In this document: positions 30,101 through 45,100 of the stretch, piece by piece
How positions within the stretch are numbered: position 1 is the stretch's first letter
Layout of the letters: every line of letters starts with the position of its first letter
From: Oceanospirillum maris DSM 6286
GTDB taxonomy: Bacteria > Pseudomonadota > Gammaproteobacteria > Pseudomonadales > Halomonadaceae
Length of the DNA: 64,000 nucleotides
Assembly (NCBI RefSeq): GCF_000422865.1
Contig: NZ_AUGW01000003.1
Coordinates: 124,001 to 188,000, forward strand
Direction of reading: 5' to 3'
The notes under the pieces: generated by a model
What the model saw: the letters and a program-made list of their open reading frames with translations, nothing else
Database searches by the model: none
Told to the model about the DNA's origin: nothing
Translations under genes and position numbers: made by a program

Positions 30101-33100
30101 ATGTTGGAGCTGCCGGATATTCTGAATGATATGTCCGATGGCGGTGTCATCATGCTGGGTGATATTCAGAATCTTGGCCGACAGGATGTGATGTATGTTC
30201 CCGCTGTTGATGTGGCGATTCCTGAAGATTTTCGTCTTAGCATGGGTCAGATTGAAAAGGACTCTTCCGGTAGTAGTGCCAGTTATGGCAGCAGTTCTGA
30301 GGAACGCTCAGGTTTCAAAACCCTTGAGTATATTACGGATATTTCTAACTGGTTTAGCTTGCTAACAGGAGGAGATGCCACTCTATTTACCTATGAGATG
30401 CCACTGCTCAAATTTAATGCCTCAGTAGACGTGCCTATTGTTGGCCTGAAAATGGGGCCCGCGAAATTTGGAATTATGGGCTTTGGTGACTTAGAGGCTC
30501 AAGCTGATCTTGCCTTTGGTTTTGATACCTTGGGTATTAAGAACTCTCTAGTTTCCGGTAATCCACTCGATGCACTAGAAGGATTCTATGTCAGTGATTT
30601 CACCTTGCCGGAATTCAGTAACGGTTCGATTGTTTCCGGCACCGGCGGTGATGAAAAACCAGAGTTTTCTATTGATATTGATGTGGGTATCAAAGCTGCT
30701 GTTAGCGCTGCTGTAGTTGATGCAGGTCTTCGTGGTGGTATTGAATTTGCTGCAGATTTTGACATGCAAGATATCGTTAAGTCTATCCTGTCTAAAGATG
30801 CCAATGGTTACATTACCGATATCGATTATGAGTCTGATGGTAAAATTCGCCTGACTGAAATGCTCACTATGTGGAGCTATGAAGATGGTGGTGTTGAAAA
30901 CCTGTTTAATGCCGAATTTGGCGCCGATTTCTTTGCCGATGCTTTCGTTGATGTTTATATACCTCTGGCGGGCTGGAAAAATGTTATTGAAAAAGAACTG
31001 TTCCGTGAGGAGCTGTTCTCTTTTGAATATGACGCGCCAATCGTTAAACCGACACTGGGTTCTGTGAACGATGGGACGCTCACTGTTCACGCAGGTAGTA
31101 AAGCCGGTGATCGGGAATATTTTAACATTACCGACGGCAATGAAGTCTTCTATCTCTATGGCGAAGATGGCACCGTTGGGGTTGAGTTTGACGGCTGGTA
31201 TGAAGAGTTTAAGAACGTCACCAATGTTGTTGTCGATATGGGTGACGGCGACGATGTTCTGGATGCCTCTCGTTTAGCTGACGTCACGCTAAATGCCCGT
31301 GGCGGAGCCGGTAACGATAAAATTATCGCGTCCCAGGCGGGTGGTGAAATTTATGGTGATGCTGGTAATGACACACTTTCTGCCGTATTAAGTAGTACCG
31401 CCTCGGTTAAGCTTGATGGTGGCATTGGTAAAGATCGCCTGACCGGCGGTGAGGGCGACGATCATCTGATCGGTGGTGCCGGAGATGACCGTTTGGTTGC
31501 CAATGGAGGTAATGACCTACTCGACGGAGGTACGGGCACTGACCAGTTACAGGGTGGTGCAGGCGATGATGGCTACCGTTTTGAAGATGACTTCGGCTCT
31601 GATCGTTTTAGTGACAGCGAGGGTGCTATCGCCCTCGATTTCTCAGCAATAACCAAGACCATGGATAATACCCTGAGTCGTCAGGGCTTTAATTTTGTTA
31701 ATGCTGAGGGTGATGAATTACGGGTTCGTGGCCAGGTTAATGACATTACACTGGGCAGCGCCGATGACCAGATTTATGTGAAAGACTTCCCAGACTGGGT
31801 GATCAATATTACCGATACCGGTGGTAATGATGACTACCGTATAACCACGGGGCGGGCAGATTCATCTATTGCTCAAGGTACATTGAATATTGAAGATGAT
31901 ACCGGCTCTTTTGATGAAATCATCATAGAACAAACACAGTTCACAAATGCTCTGAATCTTGACCTAGACACTATCGCCAATGGCCGTGAGATTATTAGCT
32001 ATAACAACGGTCAGATTGAACGACTAACGGTGCAAGGTAAAAATACGTCTTATACCGAAACGACCGTTAACGCTTTGGATGGCCGCATCAGTGTTACCTC
32101 AACCGATGAGCTGAGTAATCTTGGCGCGACCGGCCTTAGGCTGATCGCTGAAGAGATCGATTTCCAATCGGCAATCGAGGCAGATCATATTATTGTTGAT
32201 TCCCTTAATACCATTGAGCTGGACCAAAATTTAACGGCTGACGATTATGTCGACCTGCGCACCTGGGGTGACGATGCCAATATTGAGCTGAGCGGTGATG
32301 GTGATATCACCGTTAATGATGACTGGGATGAAACAGATGGCTGGGTTCGCTTGCAATCTGCAGATGGCGGACTGATTAACCTAGGCGATAACCTTATCAC
32401 GGCAAAAGAAGGCTATCTGCAGATCCGTATGAAGGATCATATCGGCTCCTTAGAACACGCTGTACTTACGGATGTAAAAGAAGCCTCTATTTTCACCGAG
32501 AAAGGAGGTGAAGGTGATACTGTTCTTATTGAAGCCAATGACCTAGTTCTGAGAACAGAAAGTTATCTCAGTGATGTGGAGAATGACGGTTTCCGCCTGC
32601 AAGCTAATGCTGGTGAAGATCGCTGGGAAAGCCAGGTTAGTTGGGTTGATACCGCTACGACTGAATGGACCTCTCATTTACAGCAAACCCGCACCGATTT
32701 TGGCCTTGAAGCCGGGCAAGGTGATGTCTCTCTAACGCAATTGTCTAAAGATGCCAAGCTAACGCTTGAATCTGGTGTCTTAGCTGCCCGAGGGGATGAA
32801 GCCGATATTACACTGACCGTCGATGATATTGATTTTTTCAGTGGCCCGTCGATGGTCATCGCCTCCGGTGATCTAATCATTCAGGCTGAGAAATCAGTTT
32901 GGAACTACTTCCTTGGTTCTGCAGCAGAAACCTTTTCTGGCATTCAATACGGAAATGAGGCCTATATTGAAAACCCTGATGGTACGGTAAAAACGGACCA
33001 TAGAGAGGGTATGGATCTTTCCACTAAAGACCTTGCCGCACTGGCAGATGGCTTTAATTCAGTGACCGTGGGTCGTACTGATGTGGGCAACACCATGACA

Positions 33101-36100
33101 TTAGGTGATATTGGCTACCACGAAATAGCAACAAGTACGGATGCTAAAGACCCTGATGATTACCTGTCTACTTTCCGTGACACAACACACTTAAAATCCG
33201 ACCTTCTTGATGTTCGGGGCGATGTGCAGGCCCTAGATAATAATCTGGAGGTTGATGCCCGGGTCATGAGTGTCAACGCCAAACAGCTCCATGATCCCAA
33301 TGGTTTAGGTGCTTCAGGCCTGACCGCTAAAAATATCCTGCTGAACATCAAAGAACAGCTACATGTTGGCGGCTGGATGCTGGCGGATGATCTGATTGAT
33401 ATCCAGGTCACTGCATCTGATGGTACGGATAATAGCTATGATGCTGCCTACGGCACTAACAGCCTTTACACCGATAAAGGCAGCCTGATAGAAACCCGTA
33501 ATGCCGATAGCGCTATTCTCATTGATACCCTAGGCAGTCAGGAACATGCCGGAACGGTTGAAGCGAAAGGTGCCGGGGCCAGTATTCAGCTAACGGCTGA
33601 TGGTGCCATCTTGTTGAACGAAGGTTCTGTGGTTGCGGCCCGTGATGCGGCGGCAACGATCAGCTTGAGCTCAGAAGATGTTGTAGCGATCAATCCGGGT
33701 TCTGCTATTTCTGCCGGTATTGAATTTACCAATATTGATGGTAAGCCGGTTCCATCCATCACAGGGGCGGGTGCTTCTATTGAAGTGAACTCCGCTTATG
33801 CGCTGTTGGTGGGCGGCAGTGTGACCTCCAGTGGTGATCTGGCCCTGAACTCTAAGGGACAGAACTATGATGGTGCAGCATTCGGCGACTCAACTGATCC
33901 AAGCTACAGCCCGGATTTTGCCGTTTTCAATAAGACAGCCTACTTCGAGAACATCGGCCTGTCCGATGCGGATCATTATCTGACCGATCACGCCACAGGT
34001 TACGGCATGTTGGTGACCGGTACCGTGACCTCTCTGAAGGATCAGGGTAGCCTTGTATTGAGCTCCGGCGACGATCTGGTGGTTCGGGGTAACGTTAATG
34101 CCTTAGGTGCCAACTCTGATCTGACCTTCCACTCCGACAGTTCTGTTTATCTGGAAGGCTTTTTGACTTCGACTCACAGCCTGAATGTGCTGGGCGGGCT
34201 GGCTCTGCCGGGTAATCCAAACGAAAGCAATACACTGAACGGCGCTGACCAGCATGGCAGCAGCGTTTATATCCATGAAACCAGCCGTATTGTTACCTCC
34301 GAGGCTGGCAGTGTTATCTCCGTGGCGGGTGCTCAGGATATTGACCTGCACGGTGCTCTGGTTGCCGGTGGTGAGATTGGCGAGAACGGCGTTATCTGGA
34401 ATGGCGGTGGTTCAGATCTAACGATTACTGCAGGTGAGCAGCTCCTGGTCAATACCGGTGTACTGGCCAGTCGTGATGTGACTCTGACAGGGGGCGTGCC
34501 GGGTACAGATGATAAACATACCCTTGTCGATGATAAACAGCTTAGTCTGTTGATGACCGCCGCTGGCGGCGTAACGTCTGCCGGTATTGGTGCTGATGGT
34601 GAAGGCGGGCAGGTTACGATCAATGCTCAGGGCGACATGGAGCTGATGGGTACGGTCGTGGCGGGTGGTGCGCTGTATCAGGAGTTTGATGCCGACAGCG
34701 GTGCGTTACTGGAGCAGTCGGTGAGCTGGTCCGATGAAACCGGTCACTTAACCATCAACAATACCGGTCAGACTTTTGTCGGTGGTACGACCTTGAATGC
34801 TGGTGGTGATGCCGTACAAACCGGTGGTTATCTGTTTGCCAAATCCGGCGCTGAGATTAACGGTGGTCAGTCTTCTGATGGTATCGGCACTCTGATCCAA
34901 GGTGCTTCTGATGTTGTGGTGCGTGATGCCGATGGCAATATCACCGTAACCGGTGTCGGTGATGTTGAGGTTAAAGGCCGCCTGATTGCTGGTGGTGATC
35001 TCGATCAGCAGCGTGATGCTAATGGTCGGGTGCTGGGCAGCGATGTAATCTACGATTACGGCCACTCAACCATTCGTATTGAAGCCGATGAACAAATTGT
35101 GATCGGCCGTGATCTGAAGGCCGGTGACTCGATTGATCTTGTTGGCGGCGATGATCCATCGGGCCAAGGCATCATTCTTTACGGATCTGCCACGCTGGAA
35201 ACTTGGTCCGAAAACAGTGAAATTAATCTGAATGCACCGGGTGATGTCACCATCTATGCCCCAAGCCATGTAAATGAGATTCAGGCTCAGGGCTGGCGTG
35301 AGTGGTTTACCGGTAAGGTAGATCAGGATGTCACGCTGACACTTCAGATTGATAAGATCAGCTATACGCTAACGGCAGACGTTGTTATCAAGTCCGAAGA
35401 TACTCAGGATAATGAACTGCCGAGCGACCTACTAGCGGATATTCAGACGGCAATGGAAGCGGCAGACTGGAAAATCAGCGATAGTCAATTACCGGATGAG
35501 TATATAAACGGCAGCCTTTATGAGCATTTTGCAGATGCTCAAAACACCGCATCGGTCGACCCTGATCTCGCTATTCAAACCTTTGAGGGCCGCCTGAATA
35601 TTACCAGCGCCTACGACTTTAAACTTCTCAGCGATAGTGTTAACGCTGACCTTTTAGGTTTTGATACCACTACTGAGCAGTCCTCAACGCAGAAACAAGC
35701 GATTGCGGCCAGAGCGGAAGGCTCTATGGTTAATATCGGGTCAGCAATAGGCGAAAACGGCAAGCTTTATATTGCCGGTAAGGTACTGGCCCATGAGTCG
35801 ATTAACCTTTACAGCGGCGTTTCAGATGATGGTAAGGATATTGAGTTAGGGGCGACCGGTGTTCTGGAAACCCTTGACGGTTCTATCGCCTTTGATGCCG
35901 GTGTTAACGGTGAACTTCGCGGTGACATTGTTGCCGGTGGTACTGGCAGTGATGTCGTTCTCTCTTCTGGTAACTCCCTGACCCTGATCGGTTCTATTAC
36001 GGCTAACGACGAAGTAGTGATCTCTTCGGGTGCAGATGGCGCAGAGGGTTCCACCAGCCTAAGCATTCAAAGCACCAGTAAGATCTCGACATCGGCAGCG

Positions 36101-39100
36101 GGTGGTGAGATCCGCCTGCATACTGAACATGATATGTCTGTGAATGGTCGCGTTGGTTCTGTGGGTAACGATCTGGATTATCTGGAACTGACCTCTGCTC
36201 AGGGCACGATTATGCTGGAGCAGGAGTCGGGCCGTATCGAAACCGATAGTCTGCTGGTGATTGATGGTTATAACGTCGATCTGGCCGGTGTGGTTATCAG
36301 TCAGTTCGATACCGCAAGTAGCGATGACTTTGAAGTTCAGATTAATGCCGACAATGAATTGGAAATTCATACGGATGTGGCAGCGCAGGGCCGAGTGGAC
36401 TTAACAGCATCAGTGATGAGCCTATTTGATACCCAGATGCAAGCCACAAGCTGGCAGCTGGCAGCTGCTGAGATCAACTTCTCCCAAGCAGGTTATCGCG
36501 ACGACCAGACCGTGATGCTGGGGGCTTCTCTGCAGGCCGAAGACTGGATTCGTTTGCAGTCAGACAGTTTGAATCTAGGCTCCGGCTCCAAGCTGATGAC
36601 CTCTGCTGATGGCAGTGAGATCGATCTTACTGCCACCAATATGCAGCTGTCCGGCTCTCTGCTGGCCGGTTATACCGGCGATGATGCCACCGGCGATCAG
36701 GCTCAGATTAACCTGAGCAGTGATGACCAGATTACGATGGGCGCTGCCAATGGTGGCATTGTTGATGGTCTGAGTGTTGATGTGGGTGCCAACCTGAAGG
36801 CAACCGGTGATATTACAATCGATATTAACGGTGATGGTTCACTAACACTGGAACAGAATCGCTTAAGTCAGATGGTGGCTCAGTCGCTTAAGGATGACGG
36901 TGATGCCGGTTATCAGGCTGCCAATATTCAGATTAACTCCACCGGAGATATGGTGCTGGGTGGTTATAACTCGGCCATGGATACCGGTGCGTCTGTATCA
37001 GTTAACAGCGCTAGTCAAATTCAGATTGATGGTATTACTGAAGCGGATACCTTAATTTCCCTATCTGGCGGAGATGATGCGGATAACAATATCAGCGTTA
37101 TGCTGAATGCCCATCAGTACCAGTCGCTTAATGGCTACCTGGTGGATGATCAGGGCTGGATGATGAACGATGAGGGTTACCGGGTTGATGCCGACGGTGA
37201 GCTTCTTGATGCTGACGGTGAACTTCTGACTGAAGATGCGGAACCTGTTTCTGCCGGAGACCCTCTACAGCTTGCCGGAGGTACGCTGGATACCGCCTCC
37301 GGTGGACAAATTGAAATTAAGGGCACCCAGCGAGTTGATCTAAACGGCATGATTGGCCGCCCCGTGACGGTAGAGGATACCCTTATATCCCGTGTCTCTG
37401 AGCTATTGATAGAAGCTGATGAGATCTATGTTAGCGGTGGGGTTGTCAATACAAACGACGAGATCAACTTTAACGCTCGTAATATCAACCTGCTGGGTGA
37501 TGCCATTGTAAATGCGCGGGGCCAATCTGGAGAGGTCCACTTCAACGCCGCTGAAAACATTCTCACGATGAACGGCTACGATGGTAAAGCCGCCTCCTGG
37601 ATCAACGCCAGCCAGCAGGTTGACCTGCAGGGTGGTGTGGTGCATGTGGCCGGTGATATTACCAGTGACGAGCAGATTTTCCTCAACGCTGCCCAGCAAA
37701 TCACTATCAATGGCGTACTGACATCTGGAAAGGATATTGATCTGCGAGCCGGTGTTGACCTGAATGATGCGGCGGCACTGTTTGCGGATACATTAGATGT
37801 TTCTGCTCTGAGTGACGGTTTGATTGAAATTACAGGCCAGGGGCAGATTGTCGCGTCTGGATCTGCCGAGGTTGTTGCCGGTGATGATGTCCTGCTGGCA
37901 TCATCCGCTGAACTATCGGATGAGCAATTAGATCTGATGCGACCAACCATTACTTCTGACGCGGTGACCATTGAAGTTATCACCGGCTACCAGAAAGTTG
38001 CCACTGGCTCTATCAGTGTCGAAGAGGTGTTCTGGGAAAAAACCATCTATGAACGTGAGCTTGACCCAGAAACGATTGTAGTGGGCAATGAGTTCCAAAC
38101 CCTTGACGTTACCTTGGTTCAGGATGGTTACTACAATGAGAGCACGGGGACTAAACGTGAGTTCTTTGTGGAAGGCGTGGACTACGATTATGACAATGTG
38201 GTCTGGAGCGCGACAGGCTCCACTGGGCCCTCTTCAGAGGCGGCAACATGGGGAGAGTTAAACGACAAACAAAAGTCCGCGGTGCTTAAGGAGCTGGGTT
38301 ATAAAGAGTTATATGAATTCCGGTTTAGTAACCCAGTAACAGAGAGAACGGTAAATGGTAATCCATCCAGTAGTGCTTGGACGCCGGACTGGGTAATTGA
38401 TGATTATATTACCGAGGCAAAAGACTACGGTACTGGGGAGCAAACCGAAGCTAATGCGGAGAGCTTCTATAACGGAACCTATGGCGCTGAATCCATTAAG
38501 TCATCAGAGCTAGCTTATGTCTCCCCTGTGGTCAGTGGCTGGGATGATAAAGTTATCTACATGCCAGAGGCTATATCAGAGTTTGTAACCCGTGTTGTGT
38601 CTCAGGGTGAGGCGGTTAGCTGGGAGGAAAAAGTCGGTGAGTACCGTGATCATGCGGTGGTTCAGTATGATCAGATTAAATCGGACTACGGCCAGACAAC
38701 TTCCACTGGATATGAAGGCCTTGAGGATTACGGTGATTCCTCCAATGTCAGTATTAGTACAGAAGATAAAGATGGGACAACAAACGAGCGTTGGCTGGTT
38801 TCTTATGATCGTGATGGCGAGCGTGAGTTTGCTATCGAAGATGGTCGCCAGGGCGGTAGTAGTGTAAGTCGGGATTATAATCCTGACTGGTATACTTCTG
38901 AGGTGCTGACCACTGATGACGCAACGGATTATATTGGTAATTCAAATGCACTGAATGATACCGGTATGGAGCTGGCATTTGATATCAACGGAGTAAGGGT
39001 ATACTCACCGGTAGGATATGACAGCACTTCTGCTTCTATTTCAAATAGCAGACTTACCGATACGACTACTCATGTTGTCGGTATTGAGTATGATTATATT

Positions 39101-42100
39101 GAACGGAAATATACTGTTTCATCCGGTCAATATACATTCTCAGATGCAATTAATAACTTTGGAGGGCTGTTACCTCTAGATAAAGATTTAGAAATACGGA
39201 GCTCAGCTGAAACTGGAGTTGCATTACCGACTACGCTGGAGCAGCTGAATAAGATAGCGGCACTTGTTCCAAATGATGTATCTGGAAGCCCTTTCCCTAT
39301 CTTTTCAAAAGGATGGATTGCTTACGGTCAGCTTGATGACAGCAATGGGACTATTGTCGCAATCGAGTATATGAGTAACGGCCCCCAAGGCCCTAGTTTA
39401 AGCAGTTTCGATGTACAGCCTGGTATAATTTATGACCATGATGGTACAGATGTTGAGGATGAAGACTACTTCGCTATCAGTAACTCAGGATCAATAGATG
39501 ACGTAAAAAATGCTGACAAGCAATACGTAATAAAAGAGTACCTACCCTATTGGAAACAGGCAGACGTTACTGAAGCCTTCGAGGACTATGAGTACAACTG
39601 GGTTTCTGTTTGGAATGACGTTTACGACACCCGTACCAACCTAAACTACTCATGGGTGAGTCAGGCCACTGATATTACCGAAGATCGCGCTAACTATGAA
39701 ACCACTGAAGATGAGGTCAAGGTGGTGAAAGAGAAGGTCATTACCTTATGGCGCAATGATCCTATTTATGAAGAGCAAATCTCAAATCGCAGCAACCGTA
39801 TTATGGAAGATGTAGGCTCATTTGATTATGGTGAGTTTGAGCACGATGCTATTGCAGCCAGTCAGGTGGTTATCACGGCAGGTGGCGATGTTGATATTAG
39901 CGGGCGGATAAGTGCTCAGACAGGTGACGGTGAGATTGTTATTCATTCTGGTAGCGACATTACCGTTGAAGGGCTATTACCTGAGGGTGTGGCAGATGAT
40001 GGTACAACGCTGCCAGCTGAATCCTTACTAAATGCATCTCAATCGGTACAGCTGGTTGCAGATGACAATGTAACCTTGGCCAACTCATCGAAAGTAACCG
40101 TTGATGATGGTGATACCGAAGGCCGCAGTGAGCTGTTGATTCAGGCCGGAAATGCAGCGACTCTGGCTGGGGACATCACAGTAATGGATCGGCTTGAGGT
40201 TGATGCCGGAGGCGATGTCGCGCTTGAGAGTGATATTCAGGCCGGTAACCGTATTGATATTGCAGCGGGAACATCGGGTCAGGGTAATATCACCAGTAAT
40301 ATTAATGCGAACCTGCAAACAACCTTGATAGGTACGATAGAGATGGTTGCCGGTAGCATTAGTGGTGACATCCAGCTGGAAGATACAGCGATAACAACAC
40401 AGTCCGAGCTTCGACTATTGGCTGATAGCGGTAGTATTACCCATACCGGTGGCCAGATAACCGCAAGTGATACCACACTTAGAGCTTTAAACTCCATCTC
40501 AGCACTAACCAATACCAGCAGCCTGGATGTTGATATTACCGGAATCGGAAGTCTAACCCTTGATAACGGCTTGGGTATGACCGCTGATATTCGACTGGAA
40601 GATGGATCTGTAAACCTGGTCAATTATGGTGCGCTGACGTTAAATCATGCCTCGGTGCGATCCGAGGACACGGACAACAATATCGACCTGACGGTATATA
40701 ACGGAGGTCTTGAGCAACAAGGCGTTCTATCTACTGAGGGCGATATTACGCTTAATATCGCTAATGGCATTGAATACGCTGAAGCAGCAACCGCCATCCA
40801 TGCGAACCAGCTGAATGTCGATGTTAGTGGCTCCGGTGATCTGAACCTGTTGCTGGAGGAGGTTAATGCACTGACATTGAATGCTCAGGCTGTTTCAGAT
40901 GCCTATGTGGATGTTGTTTCCGGTGACCTAGCCCTTAAAGACATTCATCTTGCCGAAGGTGATCTTTTTGTGGATACACCGGACGCACTAACCGTTGGAG
41001 AGATCAATCTTCGCAATGCGGCTAAGGATGTGACGTTAACATCAGGGGATAGTATTACCGGCCTTTCCTTAACGGCGGGGCTGCAGAATATTACTGCGGA
41101 TCAGTTGAATCTCAGTGCAGAGAATGCTATTTCAGGCCTGACAACCCAAATCAACAGTATTGTGGCAAACTCCGTCACTGCCGGTATCAGCCTGATCAAC
41201 AGTGAAGACAGTCTGGATTATTTGACCCCTGTTACCGTCTCTGATGGCGAGACCCCCGAGGCAACGTTAACTGAAACCATCAATAGTCTTCGCTTGAGTA
41301 ATGTCACTGCAGCGACGGATATTAATATCGTTTCTGATGGTTCGTTGGTGGCTGATATTGTTCAGTCTGATTCTGATACAGGGGCTGTCACGCTGACATC
41401 AGAGCAGGGCGATATTCTGATTCAACAAATGGATGCGGCAGAAGATTTGGGGCTTTCCGGGGCCAGCCTGATACTTGATGCGCAGGGTGTGATTAATGCG
41501 GATGGCTTGCTAGATGCCACGGAGCAGCTTGAATTACGCTCGGGAAGAGATCTGCTGATTAATACCGACCAGATCTTTAATGCAAATCAGCTTGCCTTTA
41601 GTTCAGGTCAGAGCTTAATCCTGGATGGCACCCTGAAAACCAGGGGTGAGTCAGTTTCTCTAACAGCCCATAATCAGCTGACAACCTCTGTTGACGGCCT
41701 TGTTATGCACGTGGATAGCACAGGCCTTGCTGATGGTCAGAATTTAAGCCAGCTAACCGTTTCTGCACCTGGAACCCATCTGGACGTTGTTAAAGTGGTT
41801 AATGAATACCACGGCATGACGTATTACAACGATTCCGCAGAATTTACGGAAGAAACGTACCCCGATACCCGCAGCGACTACCTCTACGATGAGGCCAATC
41901 AGACTTTCTATGCTGAATATATTAATGGCATGAAAGTATGGAACGGTTTCGCATCGAGTCTAAGTCAGGCCGGAGATAAGTCTCATAATTTTTATCTGGT
42001 TGATGAAACTAGCGATACAGTCTTTAGCACAGATGGCGTTGCTTTAACGGAAGCAGAGCTTGCAGGGTTAGTGCTTATTAGCGAAACGCTGATGCAGATA

Positions 42101-45100
42101 GATGACGCTAGCGTACTGGCCCGGCTGGATGTTCGTTTGGAGCAGCCTCAGACTGTATTGAACCTCAATCTGGGTGAACAGAGCATTGACCATATTGCCG
42201 TAGATTTTGGCACCAGTGTTTTCTTTAACGTAGAACAGCCTGAAATTGGTCAGCTGAAGATTGATTCTGAGGTATCTCAGGGCAGTCTGAATATCAGCAC
42301 TGATGCCGATCTGGATCTGGATATTCAGGGTGATCTGGCAGGTCTTTCTCTATCAGGTATTTCTGTAGAAACCCAGGAAACCGCCATGGAGGGACAAGTT
42401 GAGCAGCTTGTTGCTTCGGGTGTCCTGGCAGATTATCTGGAAAAACCGTCACTGGAAACAGCAATTGCCGGTCAGGCTCAGATCTCAGTTACTGGCAACC
42501 TAACAATGGGTGATTTAGTCGTAGGCACTGAGCTTGCCATACAGGCTGATAGTATCAACCAGCTTGAGCAGTCATTGATCGAGACAACCGACCTATCTTT
42601 AGAAAGCACCGGTGATCTGTCTATCGGTAGCGTGACAGCAACGGGTGATGCATCTATTACCGCTCAAGGTAACCTCAGCCAGCATGAAGACAGTGTGCTT
42701 AACGCGGCTGTACTGAATATGACAACGTCCGGTGCAGATTTACAGACTCTGGATGTAACAGAGTTCACGTTAAATGCTCAGGGCGATGTCTTTATCGGAG
42801 ACCTGACCGCCACCGGTAATGTGCTTATCGATTCATTGATGGCTGTAAGCCAACGCACGGATACGTCCATTAATGCACAAGACGTCTCTCTGTCTGGCAC
42901 CGATATCACTCTAGCGGGTATGACTGCCACAACACTTTCGGTCGATGCGGATAACACGGTATCCCAGTTGGCCAATGGAGCCCTTGTGGTTACCGATGAG
43001 ATCTCTATTTCTGCTGATGGCAATGCCCTGCTCGGTAATGCACAAACATTGTCTTATTCTGTAACGTCTGGCGATGCTATAGAGATGAATGAGGGTGCCG
43101 AGGTTAAGGCTGATGTCATATCACTGAGCGCTGATGGTGATATAAGCCTGGCCTCACTGGATGCTTCGCAGACGCTTAGCCTTCATGCTGATGGTGATAT
43201 AAGTTCGTCTGAAAGCGAGATGGCCCAGATCAAGTCTCTGGTATTGGATTTAATTGCTGGCGGTGATGTCGATCTAACCTTTAATGTCGATGAAATAACA
43301 ATAGAGGCTACCGGAGAACAAGCTGCTGTACATCTGATCGATGAGGATGACCTTATCGTTCGTCTGTTAACACAGCACAGCGGTTCTTTGACCGTTGAGA
43401 CCTCAGGCGATATGGATATTGATTCTGCGGCCTTCACCCAAGATATCGAAGGCAACCAGATTAAGCTTTATTCCTCCATAGGTAGTATTGCCTTGGGTTT
43501 TGTAGACGCAGGTTATAACAACGGTAGCTTTGAAGCTTATGCTAAAGAGATTATTGAGCAAGTCGTTGAGGATGACGACGATGACTTGATTGCTAATGTC
43601 GTCGCCTTGAACGCCAACACAGAGCAAACCAATTTAGAAATCAGAGCGGCGATTCAGGATACTTATAAAAGCCTAATTGGTGAGATCTTTGGTGATCTAA
43701 CGATTGAAGGTGAATACTCCGGCATCCTGGACGTTATTGTTCATGGTGACGTTATTATCCGCGATTCATCTTTTGATGCCACTCAGGGTGTTATTCAAGC
43801 GGACAGCAGCATTGTGTTTGAAGGTGATTTTGCATATACCGGTAGCACTCTGGAGCTATTAGGGCAAGATATTTCGTTTAATGACGATGGGCAGCTGAAC
43901 TTAATCGGTTCTGATTTTAGCGCTGAAACATCCGGCTTGTTTGATATGGCATCCGGCAGTCAGATTACTGCTGATACGGGGTCGGTAACAATCTCCGCAA
44001 GTAAGATTGGCCTGGGTCAGGTGAGCACCTCAGCGAGTATGACGCTAAATTCTGATGGCGTTATTACAGATAACTCTATCGATGAAGATGCGAATATTAT
44101 CGCTGGCGAGCTAACGATGAGCGGCTCTCAGATCGGCGATACAGGTGATGCAGATTTAGATATCAAGACCGACTTGATCTCAGACCTGAATGCATTGGAC
44201 TCCGTCTTTATTGAACTATTAGATGAGACAGAGGCTGAAAGAATCTTTGTAGGTAATCAGGCCTTTATCAGTGTTCGCGAGGGTGACTTCATTCTTAAAG
44301 GACAGGATGTTATTGATATTGCAAAACCTTGGGACTTCTCAGTGGTTGGCAGCCTTGATCTGAACGTTGATCAAGGGGCTTTTGTGATGAGTAACAACAC
44401 TGGGCTTACTACAGGAGCTTTAGCGTTGAGAGCATACGATAGCATGGTGCTTGATACGATTCAGAGCGATTTATCTGCCCAGATACAATCGACACAAGGG
44501 TCGGTCACCATGAATGACGGTGCGCAGTTAAGTGCCGAGAATCTATTCATGACCGCTGCGGATGATGTGCTGCTGGGATCGATGGAGATCGGTTCTGACC
44601 TGATGGTTGAGTCAACGGGTGGCGGGCTCTCTATGGCTGAAGGTACAACCCTGAACGCCGACAACGCCTCCCTGACCGCCGACAACGATATACTACTCAG
44701 TCGTTTATTTGTTGAGAACACCGCAAGAATTGAGTCGGTTTCTGGTGGAATTAAAGACAATCTTCTTACATCGGAAGATGCAAATATCAAAGCGGATGTG
44801 CTTTATCTGTCAGCATTGACAGGTATAGGCACCCTAGCGGACACGGATACCCAGGGTGATTTGAATATTGTAACGTCCGTTCTGTCGCTATATACCACAG
44901 AGGGTATCGCCAATGTTTCCTCCGAAACGGGATTCAGTGTCGGAAGCGAAGGTATCTGGGCGCTAGGAACAGAGGGGCTTATCCTCAACAGTGCGGGGCT
45001 TATCTCAGACTATACAGTCGCTTCAGGAATACGTGGTGAGTCTCTACCCACAGGAAGCCACTTAATCGTGACCTATACGGATGCTGTTAATACGACCATC

